Of a stretch of 64,000 bases of DNA, positions 22,401-32,960 are shown in pieces. Location of the stretch: positions 47,032,327 to 47,096,326 of the forward strand of contig OY829539.1 of assembly GCA_963691705.1 (NCBI GenBank), read 5' to 3'. Under the pieces are notes generated by a model. It was given only the letters and a program-made list of their open reading frames with translations, made no database searches and had not been told where the DNA came from. A program made the position numbers and the translations under genes. Numbering within the stretch: position 1 is the first letter of the stretch; every line of letters starts with the position of its first letter. The stretch is from Viola odorata. Its lineage: Eukaryota > Streptophyta > Magnoliopsida > Malpighiales > Violaceae.

Positions 22401-23617
22401 TTTCTCATGCGATCATGCTTCTTTACCCCCATACTGAACCCAGATTTGTCCGCAGCATTGCCACGTGACATATTTCGACCCAATCCATAAAGTGCTTCTT
22501 CAACAGCACCATCATCATCATCCATTATCATATGATCCCTCCGCCTGTGTGGTTCCCCCAAGCCATACCCCACCACCTTGTTATGTCGAGAAACAGCAGC
22601 AGGTGATACATATGACCTAGGAGCCATTTCAACACCATGGTAACCAGGAGGAAACCGGCCCATTAACTCATTGGATGGAGTTCTTGAGCCAGCCAACTTC
22701 AATATACCCTTGGGATTCTGTTTTCCATACTTGCCCACTTCCAAACCCATCAAAGGCACTTGCGGAGCATATTCCATGTTTGAACCAACACCATACGCAG
22801 AATTGCGGCCCAACTTCAACCCACTCTTCCTATCCTTTGCCACCCTTTTGCCCCACAGCCCATCTCCAGATTCCACTCTCTCAGAAGAATCACTCTCCAA
22901 ATCTTCCTCCATCTTCGCATACATTAAACTCTTCTGACTCTTCATAATATTCAAAACCCTAAGCTTCTCTTCAATACTATAACCTCTACAATTAAGCCAT
23001 GCATCTCTTATCTGACACAAACTACTCACCATAGTATTCTGATGCTTCCTCAGCATATGATAATGTTGCCGCTTCTGAAAGAAATTCAAACCTTCACGAT
23101 AAAGTGCAACCCTTGGCTCACATAACCCACCTTTCAGCATCTCAAACAACTTCTTAATAGGGCTCCCAAAATGGAAATTTGAACCCTCGAGAAGATCCTT
23201 GAGGGTACGCATAAATGTGTACTCATCCGAATCAGGCAAATACTTAGTAAGACTAAACTTCTCGTCTTCAGTCAAAACCTCATTCCAGACATCAACAGAC
23301 AGTATATCCTCCAAACCCGGAAGATCATACAACTCGAAGGGAACACTGCAAGTCAAGTTCCCAATTTGGCAGAACTCAGCCCCAGTCTCCCCTAACTCTA
23401 ACAAGTCAAAGTCATCAGATCCTGCACCTGAATCTGCATCATCGAATTCATCATCCTCATCACCATCATCACCATCATCATTGTCATCAGATTCAACTGC
23501 CGAGATTGGCTGAAGTGGTGGAAGCTCATCCTCATCACTACTCATGACGTCCCTACCGTTAGGAGAAAACTCCGGATCAAACCTAGACACCTTGAAGTTA
23601 TTCTTCTCAATCGCCAT
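19433..23617 (-). CDS. NFRKB-like nuclear protein, INO80-complex associated, intronless CDS
   Basis: Plant homologue of nuclear factor related to kappa-B-binding protein, which in animals is an INO80 chromatin-remodelling subunit whose DEUBAD domain binds UCH37-type deubiquitinases. The chosen start is the MAIEKNNF methionine (23617), giving about 1394 aa; four extra upstream codons are also open. In order: an acidic Asp/Glu/Ser-rich N-terminus (about 30-75); a DEUBAD-like helical region with DLPGLEDILS and FQKRQHYHMLRKHQN (about 80-200); a long charged, disordered middle with basic clusters such as KKKGKKK (about 860); a winged-helix region around PPHVTILCLVRDAASRLPG (about 1180-1280); and an acidic tail. 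The coding frame is unbroken. A leader intron is likely: donor AACGGTAAAG at about 23845 and acceptor TTTGTTTAG at about 23730. Confidence 0.9.
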   Translation of the reverse strand: MAIEKNNFKVSRFDPEFSPNGRDVMSSDEDELPPLQPISAVESDDNDDGDDGDEDDEFDDADSGAGSDDFDLLELGETGAEFCQIGNLTCSVPFELYDLPGLEDILSVDVWNEVLTEDEKFSLTKYLPDSDEYTFMRTLKDLLEGSNFHFGSPIKKLFEMLKGGLCEPRVALYREGLNFFQKRQHYHMLRKHQNTMVSSLCQIRDAWLNCRGYSIEEKLRVLNIMKSQKSLMYAKMEEDLESDSSERVESGDGLWGKRVAKDRKSGLKLGRNSAYGVGSNMEYAPQVPLMGLEVGKYGKQNPKGILKLAGSRTPSNELMGRFPPGYHGVEMAPRSYVSPAAVSRHNKVVGYGLGEPHRRRDHMIMDDDDGAVEEALYGLGRNMSRGNAADKSGFSMGVKKHDRMRNDDLPADSLLGLPFSSKNDLHAYARNRNVNQLSEVKIFAAKPRNVRNFHDYDKPTYYENLHQFAVGDQMKTLKGRTPQLPLEGSQVDLSDPTNPIWHSKSHGQVFSVDNSTDWNSRSKKWKSGRESPDLNFKAYRGSSPQVDDRILLSELRKKPSKEKIRCQFIQNGGQDKGALKANGMHLKNEETESDSSEQFDDDNDEDFSPLIRTKSAYPIGIMEGSRSSLVKSSLDAKRASSGKKELKRSAVAFDGISHFSKKVTGFSEHGNVAAYLSKAKQKSKMRNSSPLYKSGSRVSEDNSIVGFGNLKDDDDSRRIPKLGKNGQLRGDFGERLPISSLRGYPTDRKQKGGVSHDYIIYGEDDSFETRLLADEIPLSRLGKKGQGNEGYHHDRRERSESSLIGCNLVTKKRKAKEEVMDMVSRDEDTHQQIDDSISLKKKGKKKLEADSSTLEMETLEPPVKEAEAVIVEVETKPQKKPYTPITPSVHTGFSFSVVHLLSAVRMAMITPLMEDTLEVGKPKEEQNKAVESGTNGAASSGNLDVNVSDDAAQVNVPVLTVQEIVNRVRSNPGDPCILETQEPLQDLVRGVLRIFSSKTAPLGIKGWKPLVAYEKSTKSWSWVGPIFHSSTDHDGLEEVTSPEYWGLPHKSLVKLVDSFANWLKSGQETLQQIGSLPTPPVSLMQCNLDEKERFRDLRAQKSLNTISPSSEEVRTYFRKEEVLRYSIPDRAFSYTAADGKKSIVAPLRRCGGKPTSKARDHFMLKRDRPPHVTILCLVRDAASRLPGSIGTRADVCTLIRDSQYIVEDVSDAQVNQVVSGALDRLHYERDPCVQFDGERKLWVYLHREREEEDFEDDGTSSTKKWKRQKKDPADQPATDQPDQGTVTVAFHGAEDQPGFDLGSDLNAEPPGNDDDKGTDIDNDVKQNVEDNIDVSHGSEQGNRHQGESTVWEGLGLNPLPEDKLLCQENSTNDDFDDETFSRERPAGLLSASLL

Positions 23618-23639
23618 TACATAAAACACACCCAGAATC

Positions 23640-24260
23640 GTTCAGAGGCGCAATTATTGCAAAATCACAACATCCCGTAAACTTGAAACCCTTTATCGAA
23701 CCAAACCGAACCACATGAAAACCCTAAACAAAAGTTCGCGCACAAAAACCAAAAATCAAAATTTGAAGCGACAAAAACAGAAATTACAATTACAAATGAA
23801 ACGAAAATAACAACAAAGAATCGAAATTGAAACTGTTACTTTACCGTTCAAGGAGCTGAGATTGGCGTGGATGAGGTAAGCGTGAGAGATGGGGGGAGGA
23901 ACGAGAATTGAGCGGGTTGGATTGGGAAATGCGGGAAACGAACGAGAACCCTAAAGTGGAGGCGGTTATTGGGAATGAGATGAGATATAAAGGGAAGGAA
24001 GGAGAGGTGGTGAAGAAGACGAAGGTGACGTGGAGAGGGTGAGAGCCGTCTGATGAAATCTTTTTGTGATGGAGAAAGGTGAAGGGAGAGAGGTGGAAGG
24101 AAAAGACGAAAAAGGGTAAGGGAAGGAGAAGGAAAGAGATAGATAGATAGATAGATAGAGGAGAGACGAGGATGTGTGCTTGCGCAGGGAGAGGAAGAGA
24201 AAGAGACGAGTCAGGTGAAGAGGGTGAGTCAACTCAGTGAGTTTAGCAAGGGAAGAAGAC
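23640..24260 (-). promoter_or_regulatory. NFRKB-like 5' UTR and proximal promoter
   Basis: Contains the probable leader intron and, upstream, a purine-rich stretch with a GATA microsatellite (about 24138-24160). No clear TATA box was identified. Confidence 0.4.
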
Positions 24261-25494
24261 ACACCCTTCTTCTTGTTTTTTTTTGGTTACACATACATGT
24301 TCATTTCGTCGTTGTTATATTTTTTTTGTTTTGGTTTTCTCCTCCAACATTTTTTCTTCTCTATTCTTTTCTTTTCGGGTTATACTATAAATTATTAGTA
24401 TTGCTAGGTTACCCAATGTTTATATAATGAATATTTATGCATTGTATAATATTTTGAAATAATTAAGAATATTTCACATGAATTTTGTATATGAAGTATT
24501 TAAAAATAAAAATATAATTGAAAAAAATATTTAAGTATTTAGAAAATATTTAATTACTAATAATATTAAATATAGATACCCAAATATTAATTAATTGTGA
24601 AATAATCTGTATATATTTTTCTGTATTCGCAAAATTTATATACATGTAACAACTTTAGACTTAGTAAATTTTCAATTTATTAGTTTATCAATCAGCTCTA
24701 AATTTCAACTAACTAGTCTTTATAAATTTAAGAAATTTGATTCAAATGTATTGGAAACATTTGTATTCATAATAAATTTAGTATGTTTTTAAAAAGATAA
24801 ATGCTAATGATAGTAGTTTTTCATCCACACTCATTAAGTGATTGTGCATGTGAGTTTTTGAATTTAATTTTTTTCTTTATGAATCAACCAATCAAGCGTA
24901 AACGGACAATTATCCAACTTAGCTGACCATAGCATTCCTCTTTTAAAGAAATGAATTTTATTTTATTTGTTATATTACAAGCAAGACTTTATATTATTTA
25001 TGGTTATGGAAATGATAAATCAATTCTAACTAGAAATACATTAACTAAAATATCTCATCCTACTGTGCAGTACATTTTCTCTTATTGTTTTTGACCTGAA
25101 ACTGTACAGTAACAATTCATTACAACAGCAACATGTATTGAAATTCTCTCTTATAATGTTCAGTTCCCGTTATCTACCCAGCATCAAAGATAGAGACTCG
25201 GCAAGAGAAATCCCTTCTTCAGGAGTTGCAAAATCGACCTGTTGACCCATTTCAGGATTGCGAAACACCACTCGTCCCGTTTCTCAATCACAAAGCAAGC
25301 AAAGTCAAGGTGCCTGATAAGTTACTGCAAAAGAAAAAAGACTTGCTAGCATTGGTAAACTAACCGAGAAGAAGCAAACAAACCAATTGAACATTGATGA
25401 AGACCAAACACGCAAAAGAAGTAGCAATCATCCCAACCAAAAAATGCTAGCTGGGCCAGAAATCGAAGGATGAATCTATTTACCGTCTAAATTT
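24261..25494. other. AT-rich intergenic DNA
   Basis: I see no gene, RNA gene or structured repeat here. The right part (25150-25490) may hold the 3' flank of the broken kelch-like gene. Confidence 0.5.
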
Positions 25495-26687
25495 TTAAAG
25501 AGCCACTAACTTTCTTTTTTGACACCTGGAGAGAAACTGTACTGGCAACCGTTTGTATTTCACCAAAGTGGAAGGAGTCGTCTTTGCCTGCTTTTGTCGG
25601 TCAGGGGTACGAACAACTTGACAAACAAAAGTGAAGAGGAATGCATTGTCTGTCTTCGGCCACACTTCCCGTGGAGTACTCAAGAGTAGGCAAAATTTGT
25701 GGCCACCTAGTCTAACAAAGTGACAATTAGAATAGTTCTTTACATGAACACCAGGTGGAAGCACACTATCATCTAAGCATTGCTCCCCTTAGAGGACCCA
25801 GTCAGCAATCGAATACATCCACAACTTCCCATCATGCTATGCAAGCACCACCCGATCACCGGGATATTTCGCGTTATAAAGTGCGGTAAAACCTGCTTGT
25901 TCGCGGAAAGGAAAGGCAGAGGCTTTCCCTCACTAAACAGTTCAGATTGGTGCCAGTAATTTCTATCCGCAGGATCTTCAAAGTCTCTGCCTTTCACCTC
26001 ATAGTAAGAAGCAGTGTTGAAGCTTGGATTGGACACATAAATCCTTGGGCCAAAGACCAAGTAGGACACATACGGAGAATCAAGCATCCAGTTGAACCTC
26101 ATAGCAAACAGGATGAATGAGTGGAACCCAAGTAAGATCATGACTAGAATGGGAATTTGAACCACATACCTCAAACTGATACATAGTCCGATCGAACTGC
26201 ATCGAGGTGAGAACATAGAGCTTTCCCTTAACTACTGAAACAAAAGGTTGAACTTTGGAGCCGACATACGGGTGTCATTAAGGTTGAATCCCTGTAGCTG
26301 GTCGTTAGCAGCCGTATCCAGCTCGTAAACCTTATCACTTTGCTTGGAACCATATTGCAGCTGGCCGCCAACGAGTACAATTTTGGACCTGAATAGTCCA
26401 ACGCCGGCAGCTGCAGGGGCATCCTCGTCCTTAAATGTGGTATCCTCTTCCCAAGGAGGCGAAGGAATTGGATCAACATCTGGGTCTTCTTACTCTTCCC
26501 AAGGTGGTCTCCTTTCTGCATCTTTTTTCTCTGGAATATACGCATAGCGATCGGCCTCTTTCCCTTGCCATGACAATAAAGTAGCCGACTTCATGGACAC
26601 TGTCTGGTACTCGACGAAACCTGATTTCCTACGAAATTCGTAAACCACGACCAATCTTGAGGGCTTTGGCTTCTCTGTTTCCGCCAT
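25495..26687 (-). pseudogene. Broken kelch-repeat-like gene
   Basis: The start MAETEKPKPSRLVVVYEFRR at 26687 is followed by coding-like sequence that changes frame several times. One segment (about 26480-26250) reads VLVGGQLQYGSKQSDKVYEL, and the next frame gives KGKLYVLTSMQFDRTMYQFE, both typical of kelch beta-propeller blades. After a possible short intron (GTATGT donor at about 26194) come PRIYVSNPSFNTASYYEVKG, then HDGKLWMYSIADWVL, then a final frame ending at 25495. In-frame stops occur at about 26488 (after PPWEE) and within the LA-stop-HDGK segment near 25840. Because several segments in different frames all look coding, I call it a decayed gene rather than a misread one. Its family within the kelch or F-box-kelch proteins is not certain. 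Confidence 0.65.
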
Positions 26688-26699
26688 CTCCAACAATTA

Positions 26700-27360
26700 A
26701 CGTGGACCAACGGCGGGTGGTGGATCTGGATTTCCCTTCGTCTACCCTAACAGCAGCAGCCCCTTTTTCCTTTCAATGACTGCTACTACTTGATCGTAAT
26801 CCAATTCGATTGAGGATTGAGTCACCAAACCTGTACTCTATTCTCTTAGACAAGACAATGATAAAGAAGTCTGAATCTCAACTCTCATATAGTTTTGTTT
26901 TGTTTTTTCTTTTCTTTCGACAAGCTTATATAGTTTTGTTAGGAATCTTCTTTTTGGGTTTCTAGTATTATGGGCTTACCTTATTTAAAAAGCTCATGTC
27001 TTTTGATCCATACCGAAAAAAATACAAACAAAAAATCTTATTTTCTTTACTAGTATTTCATACCAATAAAGTTTTGATTTTTAACAATTATTCCTTCCAA
27101 GTTTTTTTTTGTTATTGTCGTTTTTCTAACTTTTTTAAAAATTAAGACAATTATTAATTACCAATTATGGAATGATTATCAAAAACATACCAACAATATA
27201 TTATAATTTTTTAGTCAACCAAATTGCAAAATAGTATATTTCTTAAATTGCCAAATAAATCTAGTTATGATAAAAGGGAGAAGGAGATAAAGAAAAAAGA
27301 AAAAAGAAAAAGATGGTAACAAGAAATCTCGGTTGACAAAAAATCTGTGGAATGGGAATT
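26700..27360. other. Divergent intergenic region between the kelch-like pseudogene and RBOH
   Basis: AT-rich, no ORF of interest. It likely includes the distal RBOH promoter. Confidence 0.5.
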
Positions 27361-27665
27361 GCATATAAATAGGTTGACATATTTTTGGTTTTCAGATCAT
27401 CTTAACTCAACTCTCACCTGAGTCTTTTCTGTTTCTATTTTTAGTCAGAAAAAGCTAAACCACCTAGAATTCTGTCATACGTTGTTCTTTCCTTCTTTCA
27501 ACAATTTCACATGTATACTTCTGTCCTTTGAATAGCCAGCAATTTATTTTCTTTTCTTTTTTTTTGTTTTCTGTTACCCTTTTGTTCATTTTGTATTCCA
27601 ATTTGGTTATTTCTCCAATTTTCTTTGCCAAAGTAAAGAATTGGAGAGGGACCGTTCTTGGATCA
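27330..27665 (+). promoter_or_regulatory. RBOH core promoter and 5' UTR
   Basis: A TATAAATA box lies at 27364-27371, with W-box cores (TTGAC) on either side at about 27333 and 27375. WRKY factors bind such cores, but this is inference. The leader of roughly 260 nt is pyrimidine-rich at 27540-27575 and contains a six-codon upstream ORF starting at 27511. The first downstream ATG that fits the family is 27666. Confidence 0.5.
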
Positions 27666-30600
27666 ATGAGCAATAAGGGAGATTCTACAAGATGGATTCT
27701 TGAAAACATTGAGATTGATCAGATGGTGGAGGTTCCTATCAGTGATGATCATCCTAGAATTAGCACCCAATTGCCGCCGAAAGGCAACAACAATGATGCA
27801 GCACCACCATCATCAGCAGCAGCAGCATCGTTCATCAAGAGGACAACGAGTAGTGGCATCGGCGCTTCCTTCAGGAGAACTACAAGTACTGCCCTCAGGA
27901 AAAGTGGTGTTCTGAATAACAATCCTTCAAGACCTCCTCGTGCGCCGATGATGGAGAGGACAGCATCATCCGCCGCGAGAGGGCTTAAGAGCTTGAGGTT
28001 TCTTGATAGGACAACCACAGGGAAGGAACATGATGCTTGGAGATCGATCGAACGACGTTTTGATCAATTTGCGGTTGATGGCAGGCTTTCCAAAGAGAAA
28101 TTTGGAATCTGCATTGGTAATATACATTCCATAATCCCCCCTTCCTTTCGTTTAACATGACAATCAGCATTCATATTCAACCTTCATTTCCATGATTTTA
28201 TAGGAATGGGGGACTCGAAGGAATTCGCGGGGGAAGTATTTGATGCCATTGCAAGGCGAAAACACATGAACACCACAAATGGGATTACTATAGATGAATT
28301 GAAAGTGTACTGGGAAGAAATGACTAGACAGGATCTTGATGCTCGACTCGGAATCTTTTTCGACATGTAAGGAATTAGATTAGGCCCCATACCAAAAATG
28401 TATTCCAAGCAAAGAGAAATATCAACTAATCAACAAGTTAACTTAATGATTTCATAGGTGTGACAAGAATGGTGATGGGAAACTAACAGAAGACGAGGTG
28501 AAGGAGGTGAGGATGTAAAAACCTGTGCATATCCTTATTGTTTTTTGTTCCTGTTAATGATTCAAAGTCAAGTTTCTAACATCTTTTCATCCAAAAAAAG
28601 GTTATAATGTTGAGTGCCTCCGCGAACAAGCTTACGAGTCTTAAAACGCAAGCAAAGACCTATGCATCTATCATCATGGAAGAACTTGACCCTGACCATC
28701 TTGGATATATAGAGGTTAGTAATATCTGATGCAAAAACTTCTCCATTCCTGTTTCAGGTTTCTGTCTGGTATACACTCTTAAATATTTTCTCTGGCTTCC
28801 GTGTTGAACAGCTCTGGCAACTAGAAGTTCTATTAAGGGGAATGGTGAATAGTGAGGACTTCTCTGAAAAGAATACCAAGCATCTCACCGAAGCTATGAT
28901 CCCGAGAAAGTATAGAAATCCTGTTGGCAAGTTCTTTTCGATAGCCATAGAAAGAATACATGAAAACTGGAGGAGAGTATGGGTTGTTGCGTTCTGGTTG
29001 GCCATAAACTTCGCGCTTTTTGATTGGAAGTTTCGTTTCTTCGAGAAGTCTCCCTTCTACCAGATCTCTGGTTACTGTGTTTGTCTCGCCAAGGCTAGTG
29101 CAGAAGTTCTCAAGTTCAATATGGCTCTCATTCTTATTCCAGTATGTAGAAAAACACTTACATTGCTTAGATCAAACGCAATGCTAGCATCATTTATCCC
29201 ATTCGACGACAACATTAACTTTCACAAGCTGATAGCTTTCGCGATAGTAATCGCCACAGCAGTCCATACATTAGCGCATATGACTTGCCATTTGATATTT
29301 TTGAGTACATACCCAAGGGAAAAATTCATGGAACTTGTTGGACCCTTGGTCCATTACCAGCAGCCAACCTATTTGTCCTTGCTAGGGAGTACTGTAGGAA
29401 TAACTGGGATCCTGACAATCCTTATAATGGGGTTTTCGTTTACTTTAGCGACGCACTATTTCAGAAAGAATGTGATCAAGTTACCTGGTGTATTTCACTA
29501 TCTGGCTGGATTTAATGCTTTCTGGTATGCACACCATTTGTTAGCCTTGGCTTACATCCTGGTCATTATGCACGGCTGGTTCTTACTCATCGAAAAGCCC
29601 TGGTATGAGAAGACGGTATGGACCAATTCTTGTTTATGCATAACCTTATTTGTTCTGCAATAACTTTGAGAATTTGCTTGATGCATTGTTGTTTGTTTAC
29701 TCTTATGTACTCTGCAGACATGGATGTATCTTCTTGCTCCAATGTTATTCTACGGTATGGAGCGAGTGTTCATAAGATATCAGGAAAGTCACCATCAAGT
29801 CGATGTGATGAAGGTCAGCATTAATAGTACTTTTTATTTCCACCACAAAAGACATTTACTCTCCAATTTCAGCACTGATTTATACTTGTTGTGTTTGGAA
29901 ATTGCAGGCGATAATATATACCGGAAATGTGCTTGCATTGCACATGAGCAAGCCACTAGGATTTCGGTACAAAAGTGGAATGTACCTTTTTGTAAAGTGT
30001 CCAGATATATCAAGCTTTGAATGGTGATTACAGAGATAAACCCTCATACTTGTCATTTAGAAAATTTCAATGTTTCCCATGTCTCAATAATTCAATTCTT
30101 CATTTTCCACAGGCACCCTTTTTCGATCACTTCTGCACCAGGTGATGATAACTTGAGTGTACACATACGAACGTTGGGAGATTGGACTACAGAGCTCAAA
30201 AACTTATTTGAAAAGGTCCGTTTCCATAAACTTCTGTCATGCCATTGATGTTTGACTGATTAATCCTTATATTACTGAGAAAATCTATATGGCAATATCA
30301 TCTGAATCTATTTCATGAATCCAGGTCTGTGAGCCCCCACCTGCAGAAAAACAAAGAAAAGGAAATCTAGCGAGAATGGAGACTAGGGCGATGTCACATG
30401 CAGAGTTCAATCAAATACAAGCAACGTGAGTAAAATCTTAAACAATCTTTGTTCTATGATGGACATAAATCCAATGTATCTTCTTGTCATGATGGCAGAT
30501 TTCCTAAGATCCTCATAAAAGGACCATATGGAGCTCCAGCGCAAAGTTACAAGAGGTTTGACATCCTCCTGCTCATCGGCCTTGGAATTGGAGCAACTCC

Positions 30601-31483
30601 ATTTATCAGTATCATAAAAGATCTTCTTCACAACATCAAGACTAAAATGGTGAGGCACGGGGGTGTAAGGCGATGCAGAATAAAAATCCTGAGATTTCTC
30701 CATCTGAGTTGTGAAAAAATGACTGTATCTACTCTAACACATGACTTCTATACAGGATCAATCATCATTGCTGCTACCTTCAGGGATTACAGAAAGGGCT
30801 TACTTTTATTGGGTGACAAGGGAACAGGGCTCGTTCGAGTGGTTCAAGGGTGTGATGGATGATCTTGCAGAAATCGATCAGAATGTGAGGGTTTTATAAC
30901 TCAAGAAAATCAAGATTCATCACACTAGCTACTAGTTACTTACATTCTCTATCTTTTCTTATTTATCTCGCAGAATGTAATAGAAATGCACAACTACTTG
31001 ACTAGTGTATACGAACAAGGAGATGCAAGGTCTGCTCTTATAGCCACGGTACAGCAATTACAACATGCAAGGAATGGAGTTGATATCGTTTCGCAAAGCC
31101 GGGTATTTCTTCTAAACCATTAAGAATTTAAGACTAACTAACTAATCCATCACCCCCATTTTCGCTGACATGTTTCCTGACTTCCTAACATGTGAATCCC
31201 TGACAGATAAAAACCCATTTCGCGAGACCCAATTGGAGAAAAGTGTTCGCTCAATTGGTCGCAACCCACGAATCTAAGCGGATAGGCAAGTCTACTAATT
31301 GTAACTAGGTACAGAATCATATAACTAATGCCAATGTTACTGTTTGATTAATTCTTGATTTCTGGTCTTGCAGGTGTGTTTTACTGTGGAAGCCAAGTTC
31401 TTGTGAAACAACTAAAGGAACTCTCTCAGGAATTCAGCATGAATACCACAACCCGATTCCAATTCCACAAGGAGAACTTCTGA
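27666..31483 (+). CDS. RBOH: Respiratory burst oxidase homologue (plant NADPH oxidase), RBOHH/J-like, 14 exons
   Basis: Plasma-membrane flavocytochrome that passes electrons from cytosolic NADPH via FAD and two haems to O2, giving apoplastic superoxide. Exons: 27666-28116, 28204-28366, 28458-28506, 28601-28714, 28812-29615, 29718-29813, 29908-30023, 30113-30215, 30325-30425, 30499-30649, 30756-30884, 30974-31102, 31207-31285, 31374-31483. Total 2595 nt, 864 aa, in frame. The N-terminus has [12 protein letters not shown] and [20 protein letters not shown] as in pollen-type RBOHH/J. An EF-hand, [12 protein letters not shown], follows, then [11 protein letters not shown]. Haem-ligand helices contain [19 protein letters not shown] and WYAHHLL. 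The FAD motif [12 protein letters not shown], the NADPH motif GLGIGATPF and the C-terminal FHKENF are intact. The intron after 31285 begins with GC, not GT. Calcium regulation through the EF-hands is known for the family. A retrotransposon begins 200 bp after the stop. Confidence 0.95.
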
Positions 31484-31683
31484 AATGAGAATCATCAATT
31501 CCATTACTGCAAAATCTTGTAGAATCTTCCTGCATTCGATCACGAATAACAAATTTTGATTGAATTAGGGAAGTGGTTTTCTGTTCGATTCAGAGAATTC
31601 TCGGAATTGTACAGTGAGAAAGGGAAACAGATTAATTGGAGAAGATAGGGAGAAGGATAGAAGTCAGAATGAGCGTTGTTGAA
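31484..31683 (+). other. Remnant RBOH 3' UTR before the retrotransposon
   Basis: The 200 bp between the RBOH stop and the outer LTR element ends in the TSD TTGAA (31679-31683). The continuation of this sequence resumes at 52199. Confidence 0.6.
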
Positions 31684-32941
31684 TGATCGGTTGTCGAGTC
31701 AATGTGCACAATAAATTGTGTGTAGTGGCAACAGGATCGAACACAGGGATTAAGGGATCAACACTCAATTCAATTCGACAAACTAAGTAATCCAAGTAAC
31801 AAGTAACCAAAAGGGGGGTTTTGAATGGTTGTTTTATTTATTAACTACTTAAAACAGAAATAAAGGAAGGCAAAGGATATAAGAAATCAATAGAGAAGAG
31901 GTTCCCACTAAGAGTCCAAGCATTGTCTACCCCGAGCTGATAGACGCACTATGGGGACCAGGTATGCTTAGGTCCCCTGCTTACCTTCATAATAGAAGCT
32001 ACCCCAAGGTACGCTTATGGAGGTAACACTCAGATGCCCATGAAGAAGAGGTAAGATACATCTAGGGCGAGACACTCAGTACGCTCGAAGCTCTGCCCTA
32101 ACAACTTGTTCAATCCAACTGAAAGAGACCAGGATCCCGATTACCCCCAGAGTGGTTATCTACTTTACCCTGCAGCTTCGCGTTAGGTATAACAACAGGG
32201 ACGATTGTAAAACTCTAGTTCAATTACTAGTTGATCAAGCTTGTAATTAATCCTAGGTAGATTGATAATTAATTATTGAATAAGAAAGATATTAGCCCAG
32301 AGTTTATGAAGTACAAATTAACCTCACGGCTTCCCTTGCAACCTTCAATCGACTCTTACCAAGAACAAGAAGACTTAGCCGCGCATACTAGAGATAAAAA
32401 CAAATAAATAAATAGATTGCATAATTAAAATAAAAGAGGAGATGAAAGAGAAATCCTATTTATTACCGGCCGGAGCAACTGCTCCGGTTTATTGAAAAGA
32501 AGAACAAAGGTGCCGGAGGCAATAGTGGCGCCAACGTCTAGTGGGAGAAGAAGAGAAGAAGAGTCGCAAACCTAATTACTAAAAGAGTATTTATAAATTG
32601 TTTTTACAAAATAAGACTTCTAATCCGATTGGAATTAAATTCCCCATAGGACTTCTACTGCGATTGGGAGTCCTGGAGCAATCAATGAGCAGATCCGATA
32701 TTTCCTTCTTTGCGTCAGTTTCCTTCTCTCGCTAGGACACTGCTGCCTTCCGCGAACGTCCAGCTGCACGGTCTAGCTACTCAATTCTTTCCAGAAAGTG
32801 ATAGAAAATGTTCCTATTTGTATTTTCCTCTCAAATAACCCAGATCTGTAAAAAGTGAAGAAACACAGCAATATTAGTAGCATCATGATCTAAAAAGGCA
32901 TATAAAAGAGGGAATAATTATGGACATAAAATGCTCTATCA
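31684..32941 (-). repeat. 3' LTR of the Athila element
   Basis: 1258 bp. It aligns with 50831-52198 with about 25-30 visible substitutions and three deletions (about 30, 38 and 42 bp) relative to the other LTR. The third deletion lies between two copies of 'aaggtacgcttatgg' in the longer LTR. Confidence 0.95.
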
Positions 32942-32960
32942 AACATCCCCACACTACCCC
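32942..32960 (-). other. Polypurine tract of the Athila element
   Basis: The reverse strand reads ggggtagtgtggggatgtt immediately before the 3' LTR, the position where plus-strand synthesis is primed. It is interrupted by several T residues, so it is not a perfect tract. Confidence 0.6.
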
